From Bacillus paralicheniformis (GTDB lineage Bacteria; Bacillota; Bacilli; Bacillales; Bacillaceae), in the NCBI RefSeq assembly GCF_001042485.2, contig NZ_LBMN02000036.1:310001-374000 (forward strand): DNA of 64,000 nt. The letters are read 5' to 3'. The notes under the pieces were generated by a model, which had not been told where the DNA came from, did no database searches, and saw only the letters and a program-made list of their open reading frames with translations. Positions 55,512-64,000 of this stretch are shown here, piece by piece; positions within the stretch are counted from its first letter, which is position 1, and the number at the start of each line of letters is the position of its first letter. Position numbers and translations under genes: made by a program.

Positions 55512-56294
55512 TCATTTTTTATAGAAAGCGCTCCGGCCTGCTCGTTCAACCAGGGATGGGAAGAGCTGATAGAGTTTGCTGACTCCGTTCATCCAGCCTG
55601 GAAGATTAATTTCGCGCTTGTTCGTCATCATTGCCGAGACGACTTTCTTAGCAACCTGATCGGGATCAAGCATCCATCTCTCGACGTTTTTGACATAATC
55701 CCCTCTTTTATCGGCCGTCTTGAAAAAATCGGTTTGAATCGGTCCAGGATTGACCGTTGTCACGTTGACCCCTGTCTCGGCAAGCTCCATTCTCAAGCTG
55801 TTTGAATATCCGAGCACAGCATGCTTTGTTGCTGCATAAAGGCTTGACTTGGGCGTCGCTAATTTGCCCGCTTGTGAGGCGATGTTGATAATATGGCCTT
55901 TGTCTTGCCTGATCATATGCGGAAGTGCCATTTTCGTGCAGGCGATCAGACCGAATACGTTGACCTCAAACATCGCTTTCATATCTTCAAGGGAAGCGTC
56001 AAGCGCGCTTTCGAAAATACCGAATCCCGCGTTGTTCACAAGAATATCAACCGGACCGGCTTCTTGGAACGCCGCTTTAATGTCATCCGTCCGGCTGACG
56101 TCCAATGCGATGATGCGGCATTTTGCACCGGTTTCATCGGCGATGTTTTGCTTCAAAGCCATGAGGCGGTCTCTTCTGCGCGCAGCCAGAATAATCTCGG
56201 CTCCTTCCTTGGCGGCATGGTATGCGATCCGTTCGCCAAGTCCTCCTGAAGCCCCTGTAATCATCACGTTTTGCTCTTTCAACTTTTGTTGCAT
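55512..56294 (-). CDS. yqjQ: Short-chain dehydrogenase/reductase, YqjQ-like
   Basis: This NAD(P)-binding Rossmann enzyme of 260 residues is a classical SDR. It has TGASGGLG (13-20) for the cofactor, NNAG (87-90), catalytic Ser140, Tyr153 and Lys157 (YAATK), and PGPIQT in the substrate loop. The substrate is unknown. The ATG at 56294 is chosen because AGGTGA is 5 nt upstream and overlaps the yqjP stop; the earlier GTG at 56303 has no site. The end-to-start overlap with yqjP implies coupled translation. Its natural terminator appears to have been split by the island (see 48611-48650). Confidence 0.9.
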   Translation of the reverse strand: MQQKLKEQNVMITGASGGLGERIAYHAAKEGAEIILAARRRDRLMALKQNIADETGAKCRIIALDVSRTDDIKAAFQEAGPVDILVNNAGFGIFESALDASLEDMKAMFEVNVFGLIACTKMALPHMIRQDKGHIINIASQAGKLATPKSSLYAATKHAVLGYSNSLRMELAETGVNVTTVNPGPIQTDFFKTADKRGDYVKNVERWMLDPDQVAKKVVSAMMTNKREINLPGWMNGVSKLYQLFPSLVERAGRSAFYKK

Positions 56295-56303
56295 GTTCGT
56301 CAC

Positions 56304-57257
56304 CTACTTTGCGTAATAGTACTCGATTCCATCGGCCGTTTCTGCTCCGATCCTCCCTTGGGATTCCAAATCGTCAAGCTGCCCAATCGTTTCTGACATC
56401 GTTAAGAACAGCTCTTTTTCATAGACTGCAGGGAACAGTTTTTGACATATCTGATAAGGTGAATGCGGTTTTTCAGAAAGGATGCGGTACACCTCTTCGG
56501 CTCTGTTTCGCTGCTTTTCCAGCCTTTTGGCGACAAGCTCATTCACTTTTGTGATTTCCTCCCCGTGGCCGGGATAAATAATGTTGAGCGGAAGCTCCCG
56601 CAGCCTGCCGAGCGATTTCAAATAGTCCAGCAGCGGAGTCGGGCGCTTTTCTCCTTTTTGCGGCACTTCCAGAAGCGGATTTGAAGAAGACGGCTTTAAC
56701 AGCAAGTCTCCTCCGAGCATGCTTCCAAGCTCCTCATGATAAAGGACAATATGTGAAGCGGCGTGTCCGGGCGTCTCAAGAACCCTCCACCCTTCAAGCC
56801 CGTCAATTTGCGCGCCTTCTGAAACGGTCTCTGTCAATGTCCGATTACAGGAAAACCGGTACGACGCTTTTACCGTAAGCCCCGGCGGCTTCATATCGCC
56901 GGGAACGCCGAATCGCTGAAACAGGTATGTAAAAAAGGCCTTTTGTTTTTCAATAAAATCGGGATTTTGGCTGATATACGGTTCATTGAACGGATGGCCG
57001 ATGATGTTGACCCCTGCGGGGAATTCGTCCAGCAGTCCGGCGTGATCAGCGTGATGATGGGTCAGAACAACCTGGTCGATATCGTTTAATGACAGTCCCT
57101 GGCCGGCCAGCTCTTTCTTCAAAACGGCGGCCGCCTCCTTTGTATTGGGCCCGGCATCGATCAGAGTGAGCGCCTCGCCTCTGACCAAATAAATGTTGAC
57201 GTCTCCGACTGCAAACGGAGTCGGCAATGAAATAGGAATGATTCTTGCGTCTTTCAT
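56304..57257 (-). CDS. yqjP: Metallo-beta-lactamase-fold hydrolase, YqjP-like
   Basis: This cytoplasmic hydrolase of 317 residues has the zinc motif THHHADH (67-72), later GHAASH and YPGHGEE histidines, and a C-terminal winged-helix-like segment (about 255-317). That is the layout of the LACTB2/glyoxalase II-like branch; the substrate is unknown. The start at 57257 follows GAGGAG at 9 nt. An ATG 13 codons upstream (57296) has a weaker AAGG site and is an alternative. The gene is first in a two-gene unit with yqjQ and is divergent from the proI leader. Confidence 0.88.
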   Translation of the reverse strand: MKDARIIPISLPTPFAVGDVNIYLVRGEALTLIDAGPNTKEAAAVLKKELAGQGLSLNDIDQVVLTHHHADHAGLLDEFPAGVNIIGHPFNEPYISQNPDFIEKQKAFFTYLFQRFGVPGDMKPPGLTVKASYRFSCNRTLTETVSEGAQIDGLEGWRVLETPGHAASHIVLYHEELGSMLGGDLLLKPSSSNPLLEVPQKGEKRPTPLLDYLKSLGRLRELPLNIIYPGHGEEITKVNELVAKRLEKQRNRAEEVYRILSEKPHSPYQICQKLFPAVYEKELFLTMSETIGQLDDLESQGRIGAETADGIEYYYAK

Positions 57258-57343
57258 CGTTTGATTCTCCTCATCCTGCGAATTGATGTTGTTCATATTT
57301 TACCTTTTTCTCCCGCGCATGTCATTTTTGCTTCAAATGCCTG

Positions 57344-57373
57344 TTGACATTTCATCATTCCTCATAGCATAAT
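57344..57373 (+). promoter_or_regulatory. SigA promoter of proI
   Basis: A perfect TTGACA -35 box (57344-57349), an 18-nt spacer and CATAAT (57368-57373) lie just upstream of the T-box leader. Confidence 0.75.
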
Positions 57374-57384
57374 GAACAACAAAT

Positions 57385-57625
57385 ATATGCAGGTAAATGA
57401 ACGAAGACGCAATGAAGAGGAATAGTAAACGAGCAATGGCGAAAGAGAGTGAAATCCACGGCTGAAAGATTTCACAGCCCGCTTGCCTGTTGAACCTGCC
57501 CTCTGAGCGCTTAGGCAAACCTAAACGTATCCCGCGTTACGGGGCAAGAGCTGAGCATGTATATGCTAATGAAGGTGGTACCGCGAAACCTTTTCGTCCT
57601 TTGTGAAGACGGAAAGGTTTTTTTG
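57385..57625 (+). promoter_or_regulatory. T-box riboswitch (tRNA-Pro) controlling proI
   Basis: The leader carries the T-box sequence AAGGTGGTACCGCG (57572-57585) and a following terminator (AAACCTTTTCGTCC / ACGGAAAGGTTT plus T-run, 57586-57624) that competes with the antiterminator. In stem I the specifier context TTGAA-CCT-GCCCTCTGAG places CCT (57495-57497) as the codon read, which is proline. Uncharged tRNA-Pro should allow read-through, raising proline synthesis when proline is short. This fits the downstream enzyme exactly. Confidence 0.93.
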
Positions 57626-57648
57626 TTTTTTAGAAGGAGGAATTCATA

Positions 57649-58470
57649 ATGAAACGAATGGGATTTATCGGAGCCGGTTCGATGGCTGAAGCGATGATTA
57701 AGGGGCTTGTCAAAAGCGGTGCGATGGAGCCGGAAACAATATTCGTCACGAATCAGTCGAATACGGCCAGGCTTCGTGAATTAAGCGAGACATACGGGGT
57801 ATTCGGAGAAGCCGATACAGCAAAAGTCGCCGCCCGTTCGGATACACTCGTTTTGGCGGTGAAGCCGAAGGACGCGGCGGACGGAATAGCCGCACTCCGC
57901 CCCTATTTGCGAAAAGATCAGCTGCTGATTTCAGTCCTTGCAGGCATTCCGATTCGCACGATCCAGCACTACGCCGGGCTTGATCTGCCAGTTGTAAGGG
58001 CCATGCCGAATACATCGGCCGCCATTCAAAAATCAGCCACAGCCTTTGCGGCAAGCCCGCTCGTGACGAAAGAGCAGATGCGGGAAGCAGCTGACCTCTT
58101 TGCGACAGTCGGAAGCGTTGCAATCGTTGAGGAATCTGCCCTTGATGCGGTGACAGCAGTAGCCGGAAGCGGCCCCGCTTTTGTTTATCGATTTGTCGAA
58201 GCCCTGCAGGCGTCAGCTGCGGAATTGGGACTTCCTGAAGAAACGGCGAAACAGCTGATTATCGATATGATGTCAGGTGCGGCTCAAATGCTTGAAACCG
58301 GCAGGAACCCTTCTGTCATGAGAAAAGAGATTACAAGCGCCGGAGGGACAACGGAAGCGGGCCTTCGGGTGCTTGACGACCATCAATTCGAACAGATCGT
58401 CATATCCTGCGTCAAAGAAGCGGCGAATCGTTCTGCGGAAATCAGGGATATGTTTGCGGCCAAAATTTAA
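57649..58470 (+). CDS. proI: Pyrroline-5-carboxylate reductase
   Basis: This cytoplasmic enzyme of 273 residues carries out the last step of proline synthesis, the NAD(P)H-dependent reduction of 1-pyrroline-5-carboxylate. The N-terminal Rossmann fold has GFIGAGSMAEAM (5-16). The C-terminal dimerization and active-site region has AVAGSGPAFVYRF and EITSAGGTTEAGL, the P5CR signature. The length is normal. A strong ribosome-binding site (AGAAGGAGG) precedes the ATG. Expression is governed by the proline T-box just upstream. It corresponds in place to B. subtilis proI/yqjO. Confidence 0.96.
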   Translation: MKRMGFIGAGSMAEAMIKGLVKSGAMEPETIFVTNQSNTARLRELSETYGVFGEADTAKVAARSDTLVLAVKPKDAADGIAALRPYLRKDQLLISVLAGIPIRTIQHYAGLDLPVVRAMPNTSAAIQKSATAFAASPLVTKEQMREAADLFATVGSVAIVEESALDAVTAVAGSGPAFVYRFVEALQASAAELGLPEETAKQLIIDMMSGAAQMLETGRNPSVMRKEITSAGGTTEAGLRVLDDHQFEQIVISCVKEAANRSAEIRDMFAAKI

Positions 58471-58471
58471 A

Positions 58472-58509
58472 AAAATCGGGAGACAGCGTTTCGCTTGTTC
58501 CCGATTTTT
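58472..58509. terminator. Bidirectional terminator between proI and yqjN
   Basis: AAATCGGGA-gaCAGCG and CGCTtgTTCCCGATTT form a long stem with A- and T-runs on both sides. It serves the convergent genes proI (plus) and yqjN (minus). Confidence 0.85.
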
Positions 58510-58533
58510 CCCCAAGCGGCCCCGTCCGTATAC

Positions 58534-60138
58534 TTAGAGAAGCTTGTGTATCGCCAGCCGAAGGATATCGGGCAGCTTTCCGAATGAAAACGGCACATGG
58601 AGGCGTTCCGTCCATTTATGAGGGTCTTTGCCGGCCGGCCCGATATTGATGACCGGCACAAACAGTGCGTTTTCTCGTCCTTTAGGCAATGAATAGCCGT
58701 GTTGAAACAGCGGCATATTGGATGTGAACGCATCGACAGACTGCTTTTGCAGCTGAAGGTAGCTTAAATCGGACAGGCCGGGAAAATATTGGACTTCTGT
58801 AAATTCAATACCGTACCTGTCGGCCGCATACTGTTTCACATCTTTCATCACCTTTCGGATCAAAGGATCGTCCTTTGAAGAAACAGCCGGATAAAACGGC
58901 GGACTGTAAAACAGAACGATCATCGGAGCATCTTCTTTGCAGAGCGAAGCCAATTCAGACACGATTTTCGTTGAAAAATCGCGGTCTCCAAGCTTCCCCC
59001 TGTTGGCAAATGCAAAGTTGAGTATGCGCTCCGCCTCGGACTTCCCGGCCTTTTCCTTTGCTTTGTTCCACAGCTCCTCAAACGTCAGCACGGAAACGGT
59101 CGGATTCATTGGCGTGAATGCTTCAAATCGCTGATATTCGGCCGTTTTACGCTCAATATTTGTTTGAATATTGGCGGCCGCTTCCTTGGCTGTGTCAAGC
59201 AGCATGTGATGGAGCTCGGCGGCGGAACGCTCCATCATCAGCACATTAAAGAGCGACACCGCTGCGTGAGGAGTCTGAACCGAGTACGCTTCCTTCAAAT
59301 CTTTTTGCATCAGATTGGCCGGGGGAGGCGTCACTTCTCCATCCGCTTCTTCGCAATAGTCAACGTTTAATTCGAGCAGCCTGTTGATTTCGGACACCAT
59401 TAAATTCGCATTCACCCCTGCAAACGGCTCGCCGACATGCGTCTCAATCCCTTTGCAGAAAAATCCGGCAAGCGCTTTGCCGATGCTGCCTGAATAGACG
59501 TATTGCTTCTGATCTCCCGGATGTTTTTCAAACATCGGCTCACAATTTAAGCATGATGTATAATGAAGGCCAAATTCCTCTTCTAAAGCTTTCAGTGCGG
59601 GTACGGCTTCAAGCATCCCCTGTGAGTTGACTTCTTCGTCCGGAACCGTAATTAATAGAAGGTTTCCGTCAAATTCTCCGTTCATCGCCCGTTCCAACAT
59701 CGAAAATTGAACAGCAAGACCCGCTTTCATGTCCATGCTTCCCCTTCCAAACAGCCACTCGCCGCTTTCCAAGTCTCTTCTGACCCGTTTGGGCAAAAGT
59801 TCTTTTTTATCATTTAATACATCCATGAGTTCTGGGACTTTGCATGCCATATGTTTGAATTCGCCGTAGTCTGCCGTATCGACCACGTCAAAATGGCTCA
59901 AGAGGAGCACCGTATTTGATTTCTCTTCCTTTTTGACGAGGGCGGTTAGAAAATAACGCCCGTCTTCCATCGGGTGAAGCTTTAAATATTCAGGATTCTT
60001 TTGAAAGTACGAACGGTCTTTTAATAAATCATGCATATACTTCGCAAGCGCCACTTCTCCGGCCGTGCCTGAGATGCTTTCGTATTGAACTAGAGAAATG
60101 AGCAGCTGTTTCAGTTCTTCCACTGTCTGCCACTTCAC
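58534..60138 (-). CDS. yqjN: M20-family peptidase / amidohydrolase, YqjN-like
   Basis: This protein of 534 residues belongs to the M20 zinc peptidase family, in the branch with RocB-like proteins. Visible motifs are LLLSHFDVVD (metal His and Asp), GRGSMDMKAG (bridging Asp) and VPDEEVNSQG (Glu pair). A dimerization domain is inserted in the middle (about 220-400). The start is called at GTG 60138: GAGGGGGG lies 8 nt upstream and the product then begins KWQTVEELKQ. The longer frame from 60234 adds 32 hydrophobic, cysteine-bearing residues with no ribosome-binding site. The substrate is unknown; amino-acid degradation is the usual annotation. It is divergent from yqjM. Confidence 0.88.
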   Translation of the reverse strand: MKWQTVEELKQLLISLVQYESISGTAGEVALAKYMHDLLKDRSYFQKNPEYLKLHPMEDGRYFLTALVKKEEKSNTVLLLSHFDVVDTADYGEFKHMACKVPELMDVLNDKKELLPKRVRRDLESGEWLFGRGSMDMKAGLAVQFSMLERAMNGEFDGNLLLITVPDEEVNSQGMLEAVPALKALEEEFGLHYTSCLNCEPMFEKHPGDQKQYVYSGSIGKALAGFFCKGIETHVGEPFAGVNANLMVSEINRLLELNVDYCEEADGEVTPPPANLMQKDLKEAYSVQTPHAAVSLFNVLMMERSAAELHHMLLDTAKEAAANIQTNIERKTAEYQRFEAFTPMNPTVSVLTFEELWNKAKEKAGKSEAERILNFAFANRGKLGDRDFSTKIVSELASLCKEDAPMIVLFYSPPFYPAVSSKDDPLIRKVMKDVKQYAADRYGIEFTEVQYFPGLSDLSYLQLQKQSVDAFTSNMPLFQHGYSLPKGRENALFVPVINIGPAGKDPHKWTERLHVPFSFGKLPDILRLAIHKLL

Positions 60139-60326
60139 AAAGCAAACCCCCCTCTTTCGCTGTTTTCCGCAGGTGTATGCAAATATCGTATTTAGTAAAA
60201 AATAGAATGTGAACAACTTTATTGTACTGAACATTCTTACATATGGAAATGACTTGAGCAGTTTATATGACGTGAATGGGCAGAATTGGTATAATCGAGG
60301 CGAAAACTTACGGGAGGCGAAAAAAT

Positions 60327-61346
60327 TTGAGTAATCGAAAACTGTTCACACCATGGAGTTTAAAAGGAGTTACACTAAAAAACCGGATTGTCATGTCGCC
60401 GATGTGCATGTATTCCTCCCATGAAAAGGATGGAAAAGTGCAGCCGTTCCACATGACCCACTACATCTCCCGCGCCGTCGGACAAGTCGGACTGATCATG
60501 GTAGAAGCTACCGCCGTCACCCCAGAGGGCAGAATCTCCGATCAGGATCTTGGTATATGGGATGACGCGCATATTGACGGACTTGCCGCATTAACGTCAC
60601 AAATCAAGCCGTACGGCAGCAAAACGGCGATTCAGCTGGCACACGCCGGAAGAAAAGCCGAGGTCGAAGGTACAATCTACGGGCCTTCAGCTCTTCCTTT
60701 CGACGAAAATTCGCGAACACCTGTTGAAATGACAAAAGAAGACATAAAAGAAACCGTTCAGGCTTTCAAAAAAGGAGCTGAACGCGCGAAAGCCGCCGGC
60801 TTTGACATCATTGAGATTCATGGGGCCCACGGATATTTGATCAACGAATTTTTATCACCGCTTTCCAACAAACGCGAGGATGAATATGGCGGATCACCGG
60901 AAAACCGCTACAGGCTGCTTCGCGAAGTCATCGACGCTGTAAAAGAAGTCTGGGACGGACCATTGTTCGTACGCGTTTCAGCTTCAGACTACAAAACAAA
61001 AGGCCTTGATGTCGCCGATTATGTCGGTTTCGCCAAATGGATGAAAGAACAGGGCGTTGATTTGATCGATGTCAGCTCCGGTGCAGTCGTGCCTGCCGAC
61101 ATCAACGTCTTCCCGGGCTATCAAGTCGGCTTCGCCGATACAATTCGCGCCCAAGCCGAAATCCAGACAGGTGCAGTCGGGTTGATCACAAGCGGCCTTC
61201 AAGCTGAGGAAATCCTCCAAAATGGACGCGCAGATCTCATTTTCGTTGCGCGAGAGCTGCTGAGAGATCCATACTGGCCGAAAACCGCTGCCAAACAGCT
61301 GAACACAAAAATTGAAGGACCTGTTCAGTACGACAGAGCCTGGTAA
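60327..61346 (+). CDS. yqjM: NADPH dehydrogenase, old yellow enzyme (YqjM)
   Basis: This FMN-dependent ene-reductase of 339 residues matches the 338 of B. subtilis YqjM. The start is TTG at 60327, 9 nt after GGGAGG; an ATG 17 codons upstream lacks a site and its extra residues are not in the family. Motifs are MSPMCMYS (Cys27, the redox-tuning Cys of this class, and Tyr29), [10 protein letters not shown], the substrate-binding His pair in [11 protein letters not shown], and the [14 protein letters not shown] loop. A C-terminal Arg/Trp near the end (YDRAW) is also typical. The family reduces activated double bonds and responds to electrophile and oxidative stress. It ends at a strong terminator. 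Confidence 0.95.
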   Translation: MSNRKLFTPWSLKGVTLKNRIVMSPMCMYSSHEKDGKVQPFHMTHYISRAVGQVGLIMVEATAVTPEGRISDQDLGIWDDAHIDGLAALTSQIKPYGSKTAIQLAHAGRKAEVEGTIYGPSALPFDENSRTPVEMTKEDIKETVQAFKKGAERAKAAGFDIIEIHGAHGYLINEFLSPLSNKREDEYGGSPENRYRLLREVIDAVKEVWDGPLFVRVSASDYKTKGLDVADYVGFAKWMKEQGVDLIDVSSGAVVPADINVFPGYQVGFADTIRAQAEIQTGAVGLITSGLQAEEILQNGRADLIFVARELLRDPYWPKTAAKQLNTKIEGPVQYDRAW

Positions 61347-61353
61347 GTTGCTG

Positions 61354-61386
61354 ATATCCCGCCTCAAGGCGGGATATTTCTTTTTT
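61354..61386 (+). terminator. Terminator of yqjM
   Basis: ATATCCCGCC-TCAA-GGCGGGATAT is a perfect 10-bp stem followed by TTCTTTTTTT, 7 nt after the stop. Confidence 0.93.
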
Positions 61387-61465
61387 TCAAACTCGTGAGA
61401 AACGAACATCCTTGTTCGTGCGTCTTTCCTAATAGAACACCATATACAGAGAGAGGATGACCTCT

Positions 61466-62227
61466 ATGACCATAACGGAAAGAATATATACAGTTGAAGG
61501 ATGCATGTTTTACACAAAGCAGAGAAAAGGAAAAAAGAACGCAACCATTATTTTTGAAGCGGGCTACGGTTCTTCTTCAAAGACTTGGCAGCCCATTTTA
61601 CCCGATATAGACGAAGATCTCGGCTTGTTTGCATACGACCGTGCAGGCCTTGGCAACAGCGGGCCGAGCAGCAGCAAAAGAACAGCGGATCAGATGGTGA
61701 AGGAACTAAAAGCGCTGCTTGCAGCAGCAGGCGTCAAACCGCCATACCTGTTTGTTGCCCATTCGTTCGGCGCCGTCATTGCAAGGTTGTTTGCAAGCCG
61801 GTACAGCGATGAAGTCATCGGCATGGTGCTGCTTGATCCCGCTTGTGAAGATCAGGAGGAAACAGTGCTGCCTCTTCTTCCGGAAACATTAAAAGAAGAC
61901 TACAGCAAACAGTTTTCGATCGAAGGGTCCCATAAGGACTTTCAACAAAGCCTGGACATTCTGAAGCAGGAAAAGAAACACCTCGGTTCGGTTCCTTTGC
62001 TCGTCCTTTCGGCTGGAAAAAGAACGGAGGCGGCGAAACAGGCTCATCACGAGTGGCTGAAGCTTCACAGCAGACTGCTGTCTCTTTCGCATCAAAGCGG
62101 CTGGATTCAAGCGAAAAACAGTTCGCATTTGATCCATCATGATGAGCCCCACATCGTCCAGCTTGCGATCTATGATGTGTGGTATGCCGCACAGCAGCAA
62201 ACATACGCTTATCAAGCCGCCAATTAA
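61466..62227 (+). CDS. yqjL: Alpha/beta-hydrolase, YqjL-like
   Basis: This hydrolase of 253 residues has an AYDRAGLGNSG oxyanion-side loop, a nucleophile elbow VAHSFGA, the acid region VPLLVLSAGKR and a late His (HLIHHDEPH). It resembles the B. subtilis protein linked to paraquat resistance. The true substrate is unknown. Two ATGs lie three codons apart; GAGAGG touches the first (61457) but is 9 nt from the second, so 61466 is preferred. It lies 119 nt after yqjM and has its own room for a promoter. Confidence 0.88.
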   Translation: MTITERIYTVEGCMFYTKQRKGKKNATIIFEAGYGSSSKTWQPILPDIDEDLGLFAYDRAGLGNSGPSSSKRTADQMVKELKALLAAAGVKPPYLFVAHSFGAVIARLFASRYSDEVIGMVLLDPACEDQEETVLPLLPETLKEDYSKQFSIEGSHKDFQQSLDILKQEKKHLGSVPLLVLSAGKRTEAAKQAHHEWLKLHSRLLSLSHQSGWIQAKNSSHLIHHDEPHIVQLAIYDVWYAAQQQTYAYQAAN

Positions 62228-62235
62228 ACAAAAAA

Positions 62236-62262
62236 ACCAGCAGACATTCTGCTGGTTTTTTG
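62236..62262. terminator. Bidirectional terminator between yqjL and the L33 gene
   Basis: ACCAGCAG-ACATT-CTGCTGGT forms an 8-bp stem flanked by an A-run on the left and a T-run on the right, between convergent genes. Confidence 0.9.
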
Positions 62263-62412
62263 TTATTTTGTTTCTCGGTGTATCGTGTGCCTTTTCAGAC
62301 GCGGAGAATATTTTTTCAATTCCAGGCGATCCGGATTTGTACGTTTGTTTTTTGTCGTAATATAATTGCGGTCCCCTGTTTCAGTACACGCCAATGTAAT
62401 TTTGACTCTCAT
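62263..62412 (-). CDS. rpmG: Ribosomal protein L33, cysteine-poor (zinc-independent) paralogue
   Basis: This protein of 49 residues is a 50S subunit L33. It reads [20 protein letters not shown] and then [20 protein letters not shown]. Zinc-binding L33 has two CxxC pairs; here only Cys9 remains, and the positions expected to be Cys read TETG and SPRL. That marks the C- form which Bacillus expresses when zinc is scarce, to replace the zinc-bearing form. The ribosome-binding site is AAGGAGG. The promoter carries a near-perfect Zur box, so zinc-dependent repression is strongly implied. It is probably the counterpart of B. subtilis rpmGC. Confidence 0.93.
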   Translation of the reverse strand: MRVKITLACTETGDRNYITTKNKRTNPDRLELKKYSPRLKRHTIHRETK

Positions 62413-62427
62413 GTTGTCCTCCTTATC

Positions 62428-62448
62428 AAAACGTAATGATTACGCTTT
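62428..62448 (-). promoter_or_regulatory. Zur operator of the L33 gene
   Basis: AAAGCGTAATCATTACGTTTT contains CGTAATnATTACG, the core of the Bacillus Zur box (TCGTAATnATTACGA). It starts right after the -10 box, so bound Zur would block transcription. Confidence 0.88.
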
Positions 62449-62476
62449 ATTATACACCATTTTAAAACCGTGTCAA
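62449..62476 (-). promoter_or_regulatory. SigA promoter of the L33 gene
   Basis: A perfect TTGACA (62471-62476) and a perfect TATAAT (62449-62454) are 16 nt apart on the minus strand. It is a strong promoter, as expected for a gene kept off by a repressor. Confidence 0.85.
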
Positions 62477-62477
62477 C

Positions 62478-62519
62478 AAAAAAAGCTTCCCGTCCCGCAT
62501 TGCCGGAACAAAGAAGCTT
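62478..62519 (-). terminator. Terminator of rnz
   Basis: On the minus strand GAAGCTT and AAGCTTC-side arms (GAAGCTTC ... GGGAAGCTT) close a GC-rich internal region and are followed by TTTTTT. It lies 11 nt after the rnz stop. Confidence 0.65.
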
Positions 62520-62529
62520 CGAATGCCAA

Positions 62530-63453
62530 TTAAGTTCTTTTGATCTCATGCTCATAAAAGTCAAAAGCTGCCACGGTATCAGGAAAGATCGCTTTCGCTT
62601 CATTGACCAGTTCAAGCACGTTTTCCCCCTGGTATCTTGCACTGATATGGGTTAAAATCAGTTCTTTTGCGCAGGACTCCCGCGCTGTTTCCGCCGCTTG
62701 TTCTGAAGTGCTGTGATAATAGTCTCCGGCAAGCTCCCTGTCGCCTTTCGCAAATGTTGCTTCATGGATGAGGACATCGGCTTTTTCGGCAAGCTTCTTC
62801 ACATTCTCGCATGGCCTCGTATCTCCGGAAAAAGCGACAATCCGCCCTTTTTTCGGCGGTCCGATAAAGTCTGCACCGCGAATCTTCCGGCCATCTTCCA
62901 ATGTGACCGTCTCCCCGTTTTTCAGCTTTTGATAAACAGGGCCAGGCGAGACTCCGGTCTGTTTCAGCGCTTCGGCGTCAAGTGCGCCTGGAACATCTTT
63001 TTCCTGCACGCGGTATCCAAAAGCGGGGATGCCGTGAGATACGCTTCTCGCCGTCACGATAAACTGGTCATCTTCAAAGACTGTCCCTTCTTCAATCTCC
63101 TTAATCACAAGCGGATATGTGACATGCGTCCCCGATACGTCAAGCGCCGTTTCAAGAAACGTTTTGATTCCTTGCGGTCCGTACACGGTCAGCGGACCTT
63201 CTCCTCCCTGGAAAGAGCGGCTGCTGACAAGACCCGGAAGCCCGTATACATGATCGCCGTGAAGATGGGTAATAAAAATCTTTTCAATTTTTCTGGGCTT
63301 GATCGATGTATGTAAAATTTGATGCTGTGTGGCCTCCCCGCAGTCAAACAGCCAAACAGACCGCCTTTCTTCTAAAAGCTTCAATGCAACGGATGTGACA
63401 TTCCTCGTTTTTGCGGGGATGCCTGCTCCCGTTCCTAAAAATAATAACTCCAA
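62530..63453 (-). CDS. rnz: Ribonuclease Z (tRNA 3' endonuclease)
   Basis: This metallo-beta-lactamase-fold endonuclease of 307 residues is normal in length for the short-form family. It cuts 3' extensions from tRNA precursors that lack encoded CCA. It has the zinc motif HLHGDH (63-68), the [11 protein letters not shown] strand, the exosite arm with ... [10 protein letters not shown], and the HEATF and HISARY motifs. The start is TTG at 63453 with AGGAGGAAAGG upstream; the first residues then read [11 protein letters not shown], as in the family. It is divergent from zwf. Confidence 0.96.
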   Translation of the reverse strand: MELLFLGTGAGIPAKTRNVTSVALKLLEERRSVWLFDCGEATQHQILHTSIKPRKIEKIFITHLHGDHVYGLPGLVSSRSFQGGEGPLTVYGPQGIKTFLETALDVSGTHVTYPLVIKEIEEGTVFEDDQFIVTARSVSHGIPAFGYRVQEKDVPGALDAEALKQTGVSPGPVYQKLKNGETVTLEDGRKIRGADFIGPPKKGRIVAFSGDTRPCENVKKLAEKADVLIHEATFAKGDRELAGDYYHSTSEQAAETARESCAKELILTHISARYQGENVLELVNEAKAIFPDTVAAFDFYEHEIKRT

Positions 63454-63598
63454 TATCCTTTCCTCCTGCTAAAAACTTCATCTATCACAAGCATACAGGA
63501 AGTCTGAGAAAAAAGAAACGCCGGCTTCACGCCATGCTATGCAACTAAATACCCTGCCCGTTTTCAGTAAACTTTTCATACGATTCGATCTCAAATGT

Positions 63599-63627
63599 TT
63601 GCTTTAAGGGATTATTAGCTTTAAAAT
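63599..63627 (+). promoter_or_regulatory. Likely SigA promoter of zwf
   Basis: TTGCTT (63599-63604) and TAAAAT (63622-63627) are 17 nt apart, about 43 nt before the start codon. Confidence 0.55.
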
Positions 63628-63670
63628 GAAGAAAATAAACTTAGCTTCGAATAAAGTGAGGTACGTTTAA

Positions 63671-64000
63671 TTGAAAAAAGATCAAATGGAACCAAAAGCA
63701 GTTATCGTAATATTTGGCGCAACAGGGGATTTGGCAAAACGAAAACTATATCCTTCTATCCACAGGCTCTACGAAAACGGACAAATCGGGAATGAATTCG
63801 CGGTTGTCGGAGTCGGCAGACGCCCTTGGACAAATGAAGACTTTCGCAGTACTGTACAGCAATCGGTTTCGAAGTTTCCGTTAAACGAAAAGGATGTAGA
63901 CGAGTTTACATCTCACTTCTACTATCATCCTTTTGATGTTACAAATTCCGGCTCATACCGGGAATTGAACGAACTTTTAGAGAAGCTGGAAAGTACATAT
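63671..64000 (+). CDS. zwf: Glucose-6-phosphate 1-dehydrogenase, N-terminal part (runs off the window)
   Basis: The first 110 codons of the pentose-phosphate-pathway entry enzyme, which oxidises glucose-6-phosphate to 6-phosphogluconolactone with NADP. The NADP-binding loop IFGATGDLAKRKLYPS is diagnostic, followed by GVGRRPWTNEDF and YYHPFDVTNSGSYRELN, which closely resemble B. subtilis Zwf. The start is TTG at 63671 with GTGAGGT 8 nt upstream. An internal ATG five codons later has no site. The remaining three quarters lie outside the window. Confidence 0.95.
   Translation, partial: MKKDQMEPKAVIVIFGATGDLAKRKLYPSIHRLYENGQIGNEFAVVGVGRRPWTNEDFRSTVQQSVSKFPLNEKDVDEFTSHFYYHPFDVTNSGSYRELNELLEKLESTY

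Noticed and set aside
55475-55549. An 87-residue gene starting at 55549
   Set aside because: Its first 20-25 codons overlap the end of yqjQ and the terminator repeat; only the part after the repeat looks like a former coding sequence, and it is frameshifted.
61815-62231. Long minus-strand open frames opposite yqjL
   Set aside because: They oppose a clear alpha/beta-hydrolase coding sequence and have no recognisable product or ribosome-binding site.

Overview
The window is chromosome of a Bacillus licheniformis-group organism, most likely a bacitracin producer such as B. paralicheniformis. The species call rests on recognising the complete bacitracin synthetase operon and a yqjQ-P / proI / yqjN / yqjM / yqjL / rnz / zwf neighbourhood like that of B. 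subtilis. No database search was run.

Region 1 (about 1-46,500, all on the minus strand) is bacitracin biosynthesis. In transcription order it holds an MFS exporter, bacT (type II thioesterase), bacA (5 modules), bacB (2 modules), bacC (5 modules plus thioesterase), then bacR and the 5' part of bacS on their own promoter. The adenylation-domain pocket residues read by eye spell Ile-Cys-Leu-Glu-Ile / Lys-Orn / Ile-Phe-His-Asp-Asn. The BacA cyclization domain (thiazoline) and four epimerization domains (Glu4, Orn7, Phe9, Asp11) fit bacitracin A. Regulatory structure includes a Fur/PerR-like palindrome upstream of bacA, a perfect 17-bp hairpin between bacA and bacB, and a terminator after bacC whose T-tract overlaps the bacRS -35 box.

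Region 2 (about 46,890-48,210, minus strand) holds a DUF3189-type protein and a secreted poly-gamma-glutamate hydrolase-like protein.

Region 3 (48,629-55,493) is a decayed, AT-rich accessory island bounded by a 19-bp exact direct repeat. The repeat is the hairpin of the yqjQ terminator, so the island appears to have split that terminator. Inside are an adenine-DNA-methyltransferase remnant, a small membrane protein, an IS110-family transposase remnant, a broken small gene, an intact rap-phr quorum-sensing cassette, an MFS transporter broken by two frameshifts, an intact secreted protein followed by a 33-residue membrane peptide, and two unidentified frameshifted genes. No integrase is visible.

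Region 4 (55,512-64,000) is core chromosome: yqjP-yqjQ (minus strand), proI behind a proline T-box, yqjN, yqjM (old yellow enzyme), yqjL, a cysteine-poor L33 gene under a strong Zur-box promoter, rnz, and the start of zwf. Several of these genes use TTG or GTG starts, chosen from ribosome-binding-site position.
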